From: Siphonodentalium dalli
Lineage: Eukaryota > Mollusca > Scaphopoda > Gadilida > Siphonodentaliidae
DNA: 64,000 bases
Assembly: GCA_032622095.1 (NCBI GenBank)
Contig: CP136069.1
Span: forward strand, 153,689,043-153,753,042
Reading direction: 5' to 3'
Under the pieces are notes generated by a model. That model worked only from the letters and a program-made list of their open reading frames with translations. It made no database searches and was not told the origin of the DNA. Shown one piece after another: positions 1 through 9,753 of the stretch. The translations under genes were made by a program, and so were the position numbers. The first letter of the stretch is position 1, and the number at the start of each line of letters is the position of its first letter.

Positions 1-728
1 CCATCAGCTGTTATTTTAATTTCAAATTGAAAGCACATGTCTGAAGGGTTAATATATTTTTCAAAAATCAATTAATCAGTCAAAACCAAAATTGATATAA
101 GTGAATAGTGTGCAAAGATACCCAACATATATTAAGAGATGTGAGGAAGAGTCCATGTACATTATAGCATGTGTCTATGGAAACCTTGGAAAGGGTTAAT
201 TATTTTTGAAGCAAATTAATGGAATTTAGTCTTATGTAGGTGAGTGGGGGCTCTTATCTCACCCTGTAATGAAATGTCAAGAATAGGATAAACACCAGTC
301 TTATGCTGCCATTAATCAATTTGACAGTTAGAATAAACAAACAGCCAGCCACCAGTGTTGTTTATCTGGTTGTTGCTCTGTATAATATGTCATCACTCAT
401 TTCATAACAGATTTCACTTGGAATGACAACATCTATAAAATGTCCTCTCATATACTCTGGATGTTGGATGATCACATGGTAATTTATTGATATCATTATA
501 TTACATGAAACTATTGCAATAAAATCTTCATATTTTCAAAACAGGATATCACACCTAATTAATCGTATAAAACTAAAATAAATGAAAGTGTCAATATATT
601 TTTTTTATTATTTGTTTTTTTTTTTATTGTTATTAAAGTTCAAACAAAATTTAATATTTGTATATGCTAAATTTAGCAAGGAGTTAAATCTAAAAAAGTT
701 GAATTTTTATTTTTTTATTTTTTTCTTC
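1..728. other. AT-rich unit leader, no gene seen
   Basis: No recognisable coding region, RNA gene or transposon end. It ends in long T-rich runs at about 600-727 just before repeat A; these may belong to that element, but I could not find a matching target duplication. The same interval opens every other unit. Confidence 0.6.
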
Positions 729-1120
729 GAAAAAGGGTCATAACTCCTTTAAAATTAATCGGATCAAACCCATATTCGGACTCGATCTGTATTTTGGGCT
801 TCGAAACTCACATACCAAATTTGGTTCCAATCAAATAAAAAATGTTTGAGTTATGGCAGAATGTGTGAATTCTAAGTTGAAAAAGGGCCATAACTCTAAC
901 AAAAACTCGGATCAAAACCAAATTCGAACTCGATCTGTATTTTGGGCTGAGAAACCCATATACAAAATTTGGTTTCGATCGGATAGAAAATGTTTGAGTT
1001 ATCGCATTACTCGTAAAGTGTCTACGGACAGACAGACAGACAGACGGACGAACGACGAGTGGTCAATCCGGGCAACGACACTATGTTTACCATACTATGG
1101 TATGGGTAAACATAAAAAGG
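729..1120 (+). repeat. Dispersed-type repeat A, U1
   Basis: Two direct copies with an exact 150-bp period (from 729 and 879) each run from GAAAAAGGGYCATAACTC through CTCGATCTGTATTTTGGGCT to ATGTTTGAGTTAT. A GACAGACAGACAGACGGACG microsatellite follows at about 1027, then a hairpin at 1085-1111 (arms GTTTA/TAAAC and CCATAC/GTATGG, 4-nt loop, one bulged G) and CATAAAAAGG. An internal duplication, then a GACGG-type microsatellite, then a terminal hairpin and an A-run is a pattern I associate with dispersed non-autonomous repeats of bivalve genomes. I cannot assign a class. A 98-codon reading frame at 853-1149 crosses the microsatellite and hairpin and is not believed to be a gene. Confidence 0.7.
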
Positions 1121-1348
1121 TTGTCAGAGTATTCGTTAAATTGATTTAAATTTCCTTACCTAAGCTGGATTTCTGACACTGCACATAAGATCTGACGTAA
1201 CACAGAATGAGAACTTCAGAAGATAAACCGAACTATTTTGGCAAAAGACCCATATAAAACAAATATGTATCGATTTGTTTAACAGCTGTTTTAGCCACCT
1301 ACCAAATTGATAATTGCCAATTTGATGCAGTAAACTTTATTACATTAG

Positions 1349-1586
1349 GAACATGTGGTTGAAAAACCACGAAAAAGAAGAGGAGTTATTGAAGAAATAT
1401 ATGGTGATATATTCAATGAGCGGTAAAGGAGCTCATCTCACTTGTTTGCTGATACCAAAAGCGGTATTAAAGACTATAATCCTGATAAATGATGACCACT
1501 CCAGAGATGTAGCTGGAGTTCACCCACAAAACATCTATCTTTTTCCAAATACAGAGGGGTCACTCGATTGTCCAATCGGCTATAAG
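1349..1586 (+). pseudogene. Possible relic exon, recombinase-like fragment, U1
   Basis: A 238-bp open segment starts after TTACATTAG (AG at 1347-1348) and ends at AAG|GTAAGC, a near-consensus splice donor with GT at 1587. From the ATG at 1353 it is exactly 78 codons to the donor (phase 0). The segment SGKGAHLTCLLIPKAVL, then GVHPQNIYLFPNT, resembles a pattern I remember from large uncharacterised metazoan proteins related to tyrosine recombinases (GKxGxxVPxLLTP, then GVxxxNxYLFPxT). That is recollection, not a search. No flanking exon with the expected C-terminal part is recognisable, so the segment is best read as an exon caught in the repeat unit. All eight units encode the same peptide, but neighbouring non-coding DNA is equally conserved, so this is no evidence of selection. 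It could equally be a chance open frame. Confidence 0.33.
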
Positions 1587-1629
1587 GTAAGCTTACTTAC
1601 AAGTACATGCAAGATGAGATCTTGAGAAT

Positions 1630-1950
1630 CCAAGATTTTAATCTAATCAAATTGGAATAAAACGAAATCGATTTCAAATCGATTTTGAACCGAAATCTAA
1701 ATTTGTGTCAATCTCAATTGAAACAAGTTTTGTCAAGGATTTTCTGTATATGGTAAGTAAATACCGTTTTTATTTTTCAATTATTACAAATAAATGTCAA
1801 AATATATCAATTATGAGAACACCACGGAATTGCCCGTCAAAAATGACAGATGATATGCAGGAAAATATCACTGCTGCAAAGCTCATTATGATATAAACAA
1901 TGCTGGGAAATGGTGGGCGGAGTTTGTCCGGAATTTGGCATTATATTTTT
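1630..1950. other. AT-rich spacer, one further donor-like site
   Basis: Contains the small inverted and direct repeat AAATCGATTT / AAATCGATTTT near 1667 and a strong donor-like ATG|GTAAGT near 1751. The open frame around the donor (from 1705) has no ATG near its start and is not recognisable. No gene is called. The interval recurs in all eight units. Confidence 0.45.
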
Positions 1951-2528
1951 GTCATGTAGGTGCTGGGTGGGGGGGGGGGGGGGGGGGGAAATATCCTGAC
2001 CTGGACATCTTCCCCCCGCCCCCCACCCCAAACCCTGACTCAAAAAACTTGTTCTCAGAAGAAGTTAATTTCTCGCTGTTTCATGACTATATAAAGGAAA
2101 ACAAGCAATAAATCCATACAATGATTCATTTGTCATGTAGGTGCTGGGTGGGGGAGGGGGGAGATATCCTGACCTGGACATCTCCCCCCAAACCCTGACT
2201 CAAAAAACTTTTTCTCAGAAGAAGTTAATTTCTCGCCGTTTCATGACTATATAAAGCAAAACAAGTGATAAAACCATAAGATTATTTTTTTGTCATGTAG
2301 GTGCTGGGTGGGGGGAAGATATCCTGACCTGGACATCTCCCCTCCCCAAACCCTGACTCAAAAAACTTTTTCTCAGAAGAAGTTAATTTCTCCCTGTTTC
2401 ATGACTATATAAAGCAAAACAAGTGATAAAACCATAAGATTATTTTTTTGTCATGTAGGTGCTGGGTGGGGGGGGGGGGAGATATCCTGACCTGGACATC
2501 TTCCCCCCACCCCAAACCCTGACTCAAA
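1951..2528 (+). repeat. Minisatellite of about 160 bp with G/C hairpins, U1
   Basis: Four direct copies start at GTCATGTAGGTGCTGGGTGG: 1951, 2132, 2292 and 2450 (periods 181, 160, 158); the last is cut short after ACTCAAA. Each copy has a G-run, then GAGATATCC, TGACCT, GGACATCTC and a C-run. These pair over about 14 bp with one A/C mismatch and a 6-nt loop. The first three copies continue through TCAGAAGAAGTTAATTTCTC to CTATATAAAG, a good TATA-box match. G-run length differs between copies and units, so assembled lengths may be unreliable. The period recalls the repeats of about 160 bp found in bivalve Helitron-related elements, but I could not establish homology. Confidence 0.9.
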
Positions 2529-3040
2529 CAAGACAGTCAATGACTGTGGGGTCGCTCACCAGACTGCAAAGACTGATAAGACTGGGACTCTGGAGACCAA
2601 AACAGTCAGCACTTTTCATAATCACTTTAAAAGAAGTAGATTTAAACAGGATATGTGGCTAGAGAGACTTCAAGTATGTAGCTTGGTGAAAATCCACCTT
2701 GAAATTGCCAACTGTACACTACTGATCACCCCCCTCCTCCAGCTCAACAAGTCCCCTCCCAACCGGGCTCCAGACTCCCAAGTCTTAGGTTGGAATTTCA
2801 CAACCGACACCTCAAACTTTCTCAATTGTTGGAAATTTCCAATCTCACAAGCGCCTTTTTCTAAAACCATTTAAACATGTTTGAAGCCCAATTATCCATG
2901 TACCCAAAACACAATATATGTATGTCAGACCAATCAGTCAGGTGGTTCCAAGGTAGATGTTTTAATGAATTTGGTATTTCGATGATTTTATTGGACACAA
3001 AAGTGTTAACTCCCCATAGCCTGCCATTTCTTGACAGGTT
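2529..3040. other. Spacer with overlapping open frames, no gene called
   Basis: A plus-strand frame stays open from about 2510 to 2874 (NKTVNDCGVAHQTAKTDKTG near its start, ending KTI), and a minus-strand frame of 66 codons overlaps it. I recognise neither. Near 2830 there is a 14-bp perfect palindrome, TTGGAAATTTCCAA. The interval recurs unchanged in all units except for a T-to-G change in U3 and U6. Confidence 0.4.
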
Positions 3041-3826
3041 GACCTCATTTTAACAAATCTGAATCTCAGTAATGGCATTAGTTTTTCAATTTTCAAAAAA
3101 TGTTAAACAATATATATATATGTAATTGACCATGGAGTTAAATACAATTTTTTTAAATTTTTTTTTTAAATATTCTAATAAAAAAAAACAATTCCAGTTT
3201 TTTTTAAATGTTCTTTTATTTTTTAATATATCATTTCTTTTCTATTCTTTTCTTTTTTGGTTAAAGAGTTTAATCTGAATTTTTTTTCTTCTGAGTTATG
3301 TCCCTGGCCCCACCCACATTTGACCCAGTGACCTCATTTGAACAAATCTGAACCCAGTCAACCAATGATCCTTCATACCAAATATGAACCCATTTGGCCT
3401 GATGGTATTCGAGAAGAAGATGTTTAAAAGAATTACTATGGAGGGAAAGAGTTATGGCCCTGGTTTCTCAACTAATCAACCTGGTGACCTCATTTGAACA
3501 AATCTGAATGTGAGTCACCTAGGGAACATCCACACCAATTATGAACCCATTAAGTCGTTCTAAGAATTACTATCAAGGAACAGAGTTGTGGCCCTGCTTT
3601 CGCAATTATTTGACCCAGTGACCTCATTTGAACAAATCTGAATGAGAGTCACCTAGGAAACATCCACACCAAATATGAACCAATTCGGTCCAATGGGACT
3701 TCAGAAGAAGATGTTCAAAGAATTGTTGACGGATGGACGGACGGACGGCTAAACGGACGGACGGACGACGGACGAAGAGTGATGACTATAGCTACACCGG
3801 AGACTTCGTCTCAGGTGAGCTAAAAA
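3041..3826 (+). repeat. Dispersed-type repeat B, U1
   Basis: GACCTCATTTGAACAAATCTG or a close form recurs in direct orientation at 3041, 3330, 3486 and 3620, the later copies with associated CATCCACACCAA and TATGAACCCA segments. A long A/T-rich block separates copies one and two. A GGACGGACGGACGG microsatellite follows near 3732, then a hairpin at 3790-3821 (AGCT, CACC and GAGAC against GTCTC, AGGTGAGCT with small mismatches, TTC loop), then TAAAAA. This matches the layout of repeat A with a different sequence. Similar GTGAGCTAAAAA ends are common in bivalve DNA as I recall; the class is unknown. Confidence 0.7.
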
Positions 3827-3952
3827 CAGTACATCAATAAAAATGTCCCAATCTTTGCCAACGAAATGAACCGATTGCTAGATTGTTAGTCATTATTTAA
3901 GCCACTTGGTATCCGATACACGCAAACTATTGTCGCCAGCAGTTATGTATAG

Positions 3953-4057
3953 GATAATGGGTGAAAATTGAACATTATTTCAGGGAATGGATTGATCGAG
4001 ACCGTAGGTCGAGATCGTTCCATTTGCTGAAATAATGTACAATTTGAACCTATTATC
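3953..4057. repeat. 105-nt near-perfect hairpin (copy in every unit)
   Basis: Reading inward, the arms pair as GATAAT/ATTATC, GGT/ACC, AAATTG/CAATTT, ACATTATTTCAG/CTGAAATAATGT, AATGGA/TCCATT, GATC/GATC and GACC/GGTC around a 3-nt GTA loop. That is 41 Watson-Crick pairs plus three G-T pairs. Interruptions are single mismatches (A/A, G/G, T/T) and two tandem GA/GA steps of the kind that form sheared pairs in RNA. Size and shape resemble a microRNA precursor or the core of a fold-back element; nothing shows it is transcribed. Other copies: 15344-15448, 23441-23545, 30574-30678, 37712-37816, 45808-45912, 52938-53042 and 60064-60168. The single change in U8, G to A, turns a T-G wobble into a T-A pair and so keeps the stem. 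Confidence 0.85.
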
Positions 4058-4458
4058 TGACTTAAAACATGGCCGAGTCCATTTGGTGGATGTCTCACCT
4101 CTTAATAGAATGGAGTAACTCGAAATTGGGTCAAGGCACCTGAGTTGTACCATGTGTTCGGACCTATCCACTCGCTCATTGGCTGCACGGATGGCGTGAC
4201 ATCTTCACCCATTGTCAACTTAACGGACAGGCAGAATACTAGTGCTGAAACGGATATCCGGATGACAACTGGCTACCGTCGGCAACCGATTGAACTATGA
4301 TCAACCGGTTAACCGCTATGTATTACACACATGCAATGCCACTGATAAACACTAACGTATGCAGGTCCTTAATCGGCGTAGACTGATAACAGTAGCTTTT
4401 AAACACGGGTACTTTATCAATTTTGCTACAAACGTTATCACTCAGAGGGGTATACATT
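4058..4458. other. Unique-looking spacer, no gene seen
   Basis: The only structure noticed is a CGGTTAACCG palindrome near 4308. A minus-strand open frame of 63 codons at 3980-4171 overlaps the hairpin and is rejected. The interval recurs in all units. Confidence 0.5.
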
Positions 4459-4700
4459 CCCCCTAATAATGAGATAATCCTGCTGCAAACGTCATGGATA
4501 CACGGCTTAATCGTAAACCGATGAGTCCACTTTTAACGGAATGCGGGGGGATGTTTATTCTGGAAGAACATGGTGCGTCCCCCTGATAATGAGATAATCC
4601 TAGCAACCACGTGCGCGAAAGTAATATAATTATACTGGCTTACAAGTTGGATGCGGCCACTTTCAAATGAATGCGGGGAGGTAAACACCTGGCTCGCACT
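4459..4700 (-). repeat. Tandem duplication of about 120 bp (copy in every unit)
   Basis: Two diverged direct copies start at 4459 and 4579. They share CCCCCTRATAATGAGATAATCCT at the start and a GAATGCGGGG block near the end. On the minus strand both encode related peptides, TFAHVVARIISLSGG and TFAHVFSRIISLLGG, each preceded by PHSxxSGxI. In U3 and U6 the first copy has 10 extra bp (AAAACGTGCG), giving a 130-bp period and a minus-strand frame of 97 codons; this matches ACGTGCGC in the second copy, so it is probably ancestral. Other positions: 15850-16091, 23947-24198, 31080-31321, 38218-38459, 46314-46565, 53444-53685 and 60570-60811. Whether the peptide was ever coding is unknown. Confidence 0.75.
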
Positions 4701-5124
4701 GCTATGTTTATTTGTGGGAATTCCTCTCAAGCGAGTGACGTATTTACTATAATAACTGTCAAACTTTGATAATTATTCAATAAACCCGATGATATTATAT
4801 ACCTGCCTGCAATTGGGAATTTGGTGGGTGAAAATTGGGAATAAGGTGCCTTTTTCCCATTGGGAATGGGGCCGTTTACCGGACCCTGAGGACACTAAAA
4901 AAAATCGCTGTTCACATAGTGTACAAATGGTTTCCGTTTGCTATTGGTATCAACAACAATTTATAGGCGACTGTTACTTCAGAGATTTACGAAGAGCCAT
5001 CGAACGAACCTTTCCGAATGCCTCTATTTCAAACCAATATTTTCAAATCAATTACAAATCGAAAATAGAGAACGAATCAAATAACGAATCGAACATTGAA
5101 TATTCGCAGGACCCTAACCTCGGC
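4701..5124. other. Spacer with 128-codon open frame, doubtful as a gene
   Basis: A plus-strand frame from 4789 to 5175 is the longest ORF in each unit and is intact in all eight. Its last 14 or so codons lie inside the hAT-1 transposon and use its terminal inverted repeat, so the stop codon is supplied by a mobile element. The peptide is rich in W, Y, N and S and resembles no family I know. Segments such as TTTTTCCCATTGGGAATGG are an internal near-palindrome. U8 has one amino-acid change, R to Q. I do not call a gene. Confidence 0.4.
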
Positions 5125-5490
5125 CTCATAACTAGAGTTGGCACGGTTATTGATTTTGATAATCGATTAAATTGATTATCATCGATTAATCATACCTAAT
5201 ATTAATAACAGTGGAAGTATTCCATAATATGGCCAATTGGCTGGGTGTTGGTTATAATAATTGGGAATTCATTAGAATGAACATAGCAATTATTTCAGTG
5301 TTAATAGCCAAACTTACAAACAATATAAAACTAGGAATTTATGACGGACCACTAGCGTTCATGAATCTAATGTTACGGAAACTATAAGTTTCAGCAAACT
5401 TATCCAGAGTGTGGATAACAATCAGAAATGTGCTCCTCACCCCCCGGAAATTTCAGGACTCGGAACAATTAAGTTAAGTAATTTATAATA

Positions 5491-5534
5491 GAAAACTTAA
5501 TCAGATTTCGCAAAGCGAAATCTGAAAGTTTTCA
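5491..5534. repeat. Terminal hairpin of the U1 insertion
   Basis: GAAAACTT, two unpaired bases, then CAGATTTCGC pairs with GCGAAATCTG and AAGTTTTC around an AAA loop. The stem is about 19 bp with a 2-nt bulge and begins exactly at the insertion junction. Confidence 0.85.
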
Positions 5535-6656
5535 TGACGGTAACGCGCATGAGATCCGTATACCTATGAAGCTGTATTATTGTGTTCTATATATAGTTCA
5601 CGTTACCTGAGAATAGTATCAGAGCACGCGCTTAACGTAACGTAAAGTGGCGCTCTCTTAAATGAAATGCGCAATAAAAACGATGTTCCTATTGGTCAGA
5701 TTGTCTATCTTAACCAATCAGATTTGACGTTGCATAGACATTACAGTTGCTAAGCCTTGTAGTTCAAATACAGAACTCACCACCTCGGCGTTAGTATTTC
5801 CACAAATTACCTATTATCACACAACAAAAGGATGAGATGAAAACTATATACATAGAAGGTGCGTGATCTAAATAAAAAATTGTATTTCATATATTGTTTC
5901 GGACCGAAAAATGTCACCAAAACACTTCTTTTACTGTGATTTGAGACTTCCGTTGTTTGAGTCTGACTTGGTCAAGTTTGTGTTTGAAACTGACAGTTTC
6001 AAACTCTGAGTCTTTGTTATTGCCGTTCATGTTTCAATGAATGATTAACTGAATGTTAACTTGGCAAGATAACTAGATCATAGGTGCCATCAACTGAATG
6101 AATTTAATCGCAAAAATGCGTCTAATTTATCAATTCTCAGCAGTCTATGTTCCAACTCCAAAGCTTAACAACAGTTGTCATTAGCGAAGACCGGAAAAAA
6201 TAATCAAAACACATTTCCGGTTATTCCAACAAGGTGAAGGACAAGGTCGGGACAATTCTCAACACAAAAATTAAAATCCTTGAAATTGAAATGAAATTAG
6301 GCTTCATCTTGGACGTGAGGAATTATTCTGACTTCGTCTTTTCAACGTGGATTTAGCCTTTAGCCTTAGCAAGTTAGGGGGCGTTAGTTCAAAATTATCT
6401 GAGTCTAATTAATGGCCAGATTTCCGGTGAATACCGTGAATCGTGATCACATTTACCAGTTTACACTACTCACTTGTCACAACGTGAATTCAACTTCAAG
6501 GATTGTACTATTTGTATATACATTCCGCTTTGTTTAATTTGAATGTGAATACTACTAGTGCTAGTTTTGTGAAAGTAACATAAATAGGATACCGTACATA
6601 AATACACGGAACGACATATCAACACAAGTAAGAAGAAGTAAGATGGATGCTGATTG
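5535..6656. other. Left part of the U1 insertion, no gene seen
   Basis: Contains an inverted pair of CCAAT-like sites near 5690-5725 (ATTGGTCAGATT and AACCAATCAGAT), possibly promoter-like, and GTGGCGCTCTCT near 5646, which recurs near 8100. No coding region is recognised. Confidence 0.45.
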
Positions 6657-6663
6657 TTTATGT

Positions 6664-8064
6664 CTAGATCATGCCATGATTCATGAATCTCTACTAAACC
6701 TAGAATGCCGTAGAGATCATATTCCACCTTTACAATTCCCAGGAAGTTTTTTTAAGTTTTGACAGGGAACCTTATAAAGTAACGCGGGTTATGTACTTCT
6801 TTGTTCATACCTGTTGCTTAATGATTTATTCATCGGTAAGTGAAGTTCCCAGCTCGAGATTATATTATTTACATGACTTTTGAGACCCGATTCTGCGATA
6901 AATATTTATTTTATTCCCTGTCACGAAAATTATTGTCGTAAGGCCAAAGTAAAAAGATACTATGTTTCCGTACATCGACCGACCCTAAAAATAACATGCC
7001 GACCCTAAACGTTTTATTGATATTTTGAGAAAAAGTCAAAATTTTCAAATATTTACTGTTTTTTTTTACCACTAATGCTCATAAATATTGATGACCTTTA
7101 GTGTGCAAAACACATGGTTTCTAACATATCCCTGTGAAAAGTGACCATGAATTGACGGCTGTCTCAAAGGCCACAGGTGTGTGATGGGTTGTGGATTGAT
7201 GAGCATACATTTTGCCATATTTAATTTCCTGAGAGTGTATCTCAGACGATCTCCTGCCTGCTTTTACAGTGCTTTATGTGTTATGGAACACTATCAACAG
7301 ACATGGTGGGTGTATATATACATGTATAGAGGTTATCACCACATATGTTAGGGGTATAGCTACTGTCTCCAAAAACCATTCATGCTCGGTGGACGTACTG
7401 GCTACCCCCATACAATGAGATGTAGTCGTCACAATACAAGTACAGTACAGTACAGTATATATAATGGTGATATTATTGGTAAAATTCTTATAAAAAGTTA
7501 AGTGCCATCAATTTCCTACCAAGTTTATAGCCAAATTTATGAAAATGTGCTACATGTCATGTATGTGAATAATAAAAAACATACCTAAGCATGAAATTTG
7601 ATTTTTTTTATCAACCTTAATGTATATTTCCAGTTTCCACTGTGTTGATCAAGTAACACTTTCCCCACAACACGGGTTGGCATATTATGTCACTTCGGTC
7701 GATGTAGTTCAATATGTCTGCAGCTGGATAAAAAATATCGAAATAAAATTAAAAACAAAAATTTCCCTACCTACCTACCCTAATTTGTTCGCTCCGTTAC
7801 CGGAAACATACAATCTTTTTTCTTTGGCCTAAGCGACATAACGCGAAAGCAATTCTGTAATATCGAGCTGGGAACTTCACGTACCGATGAATAAATCATT
7901 AAGCCACAGGTACATATATGAACAAAGAAGTACATTCCCCATGTTATTTTTTTTTACTTTATAAGGTTCCCTGTCAAAACTTATAAAAAGTTCCCGGGTT
8001 TTGTACAGGTGGAATATGATCTCTACGGGCGTCAGCTTTAGTAGAGATTCATGGCATGATCTAG
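6664..8064. mobile_element. 1.4-kb element with long inverted repeats, nested in the U1 insertion
   Basis: Both ends are CTAGATCATGCCATG in inverted orientation, and TTTATGT lies directly outside each (6657-6663 and 8065-8071), a 7-bp target duplication. The arms (about 6664-6990 and 7770-8064) stay similar for about 300 bp with small indels. They include segments such as AATGATTTATTCATCGGTA, GAAGTTCCCAGCTCGA and GGCCAAAG, AAAAAGAT, ATGTTTCC. The middle of about 780 bp has no recognisable gene. Long inverted repeats plus a 7-bp duplication point to a non-autonomous DNA transposon or fold-back element; the superfamily is not determined. The GACCCTAAAAA motifs near 6981 and 7002 are common in bivalve repeats as far as I recall. 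Confidence 0.85.
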
Positions 8065-8071
8065 TTTATGT

Positions 8072-9753
8072 CATGATGACATGTAAATCCTACCACACAG
8101 TGGCGCTCTCTATTTGTGGAACTTTGGGCAAATTGCATACTGCTTCGGGGAAGGTTGTGCAAACTTACTGTAATTTCTACATTTCAGTCCGTTTATACCT
8201 ATAATTCAAGTTATTTGAAATGTGTTTTGCTGCGTACATGCAATGCATATTCTGAACTGATAGTGTGCCCTTTTTTTTGGAACTTCTCCGGGTACCAAAT
8301 TCATTTGTTACAGAGTGTTTATTTTAGCTTAGGCATGGAATAGGATGCTATTATAAATGAGAAACAAAATTATCATTATACGAGGTCACCATTCGTCACT
8401 GCGTGCTGAAATTTAAATAATTTTTCCAAGTCTAAAAGACTAAATTGAATCGCGATATGCATATAATATCATATCATTAGCACCAATAGTGCTATCAAGT
8501 ACCAATCACTGTAGCAGAAGTGTACATGCAATATCCAGTTCATTGAATGAATCATGAGTATAGCCTGGTTGAAATACTACTGTGTGGCGAGTCACACTCG
8601 TCTTCGGGCTATTGAGGCAATGTATGAGTGGTGTTATGAACGGTTTGTATTGTGAATGGGTTAAATTATCTGCTCGTAAACCCTCACAGTAGACAATTTT
8701 ATACCAGGTTCTATTCAGTATTCAGAAATAGCTCGCAATGGAAATTTGCATGGTACATATTTTGTTAAGATTTTTTGGTCAAAGGTGGTAGCCAGATATT
8801 TGGTTTAAATAACCATCAGTGGCAGTGCTTTGGTTTGTTTTGTCCATCAGTCTGTCTGGATCACTTTATTTTTTACTTTTACAAACATATATCAGAGTTA
8901 ATAAATGGCTGATATATAGAGTCCTGACGAATCTTCCAAAATGAAGACTTAGCCCACCAGATGTACACAGGTACCGGTAAAATGAACCTAAATGCCTGAC
9001 TTAAATAACTAATAGTTGTATTAAATGCTATTTCTAAATCATGTATATGAACCCCATGGTATGTAAACAAAGAGTATGTAAATAGTATGAGATATAACCC
9101 AAACACTAATCGCCAGATATACCCCATGCATTATTAAGTGAACTTTGGTTAGAAATTCCACCAAATTGTTTATAACGTATCAGTATAGCGCTAGCTAACC
9201 CTCACCTTTCAATATTTCGGTGTTGAATGAGTCACTGCGAATAAGTCTCCTAAACACATTTCCTCGGTGTTGAGTGTTGTTCTTATTGCTCACTCTCTAT
9301 GTGCTGTATATAAACAAACGCTCGACTCACATAATGTGTGTTTTGAGGATAATATGGCATTCATACTATCATACTATTATAGTATAATATTAGTATATTC
9401 TTTACAACATACAGGGTCAGGGTATTATAATTTAGTAACTGGTATTCCTAAATTATAACCTATAACGAAGGCCATCCATGTCCTTAACCAATAAGGTCCA
9501 AATGATATGTATGCTTTCAGTAACAGTGCGTGGAACATACATTCAATTGTTATATACCGGTACAAGTCAGTGAAATATAAATACACGGCACCATTGAAAC
9601 CGGATTTAAACCGGCACATGCGACTTGAGAATATACTTCAAAGTATCAACCTGTGCGGGTACAATTATTATTCATCCAATCTAATTATATATTTACATAT
9701 CATGGCCTTGGATGGAGTAAGTTTTCGAATAACGTAGTACGTTCTTATCATAT
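8072..9753. other. Right part of the U1 insertion, no gene seen
   Basis: AT-rich. Several short open frames on both strands (63-82 codons) are not recognised; a minus-strand one at 8879-9127 has a hydrophobic start but no other support. A hairpin with TATAATTTAG/CTAAATTATA arms lies near 9425-9460. Confidence 0.45.

Noticed and set aside
853-1149. 98-codon plus-strand frame, repeated in all units
   Set aside because: It reads through the duplicated half, the GACAGACA microsatellite and the terminal hairpin of repeat A; the shorter 86-codon version in U8 results from the loop duplication. No protein features.
2653-2874. 73-codon plus-strand frame and 66-codon minus-strand frame on the same DNA
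   Set aside because: They overlap on opposite strands, neither is recognised, and conservation equals that of the surrounding non-coding DNA.
3980-4171. 63-codon minus-strand frame
   Set aside because: Its end lies in the right arm and loop of the 105-nt hairpin, and the peptide shows no family features.
4518-4543. Hammerhead-ribozyme-like CCGATGAGTCC
   Set aside because: The core needs CTGATGA and a matching GAAA segment closing stem II; the T after the first C is replaced and no GGAC...GAAA partner follows. Hammerheads are common in satellite DNA, so I looked for others on both strands and saw none.
6470-9737. Eight short frames (63-85 codons) in the U1-specific insertion
   Set aside because: Scattered over both strands, mutually overlapping, several inside inverted repeats, with no recognisable domain.
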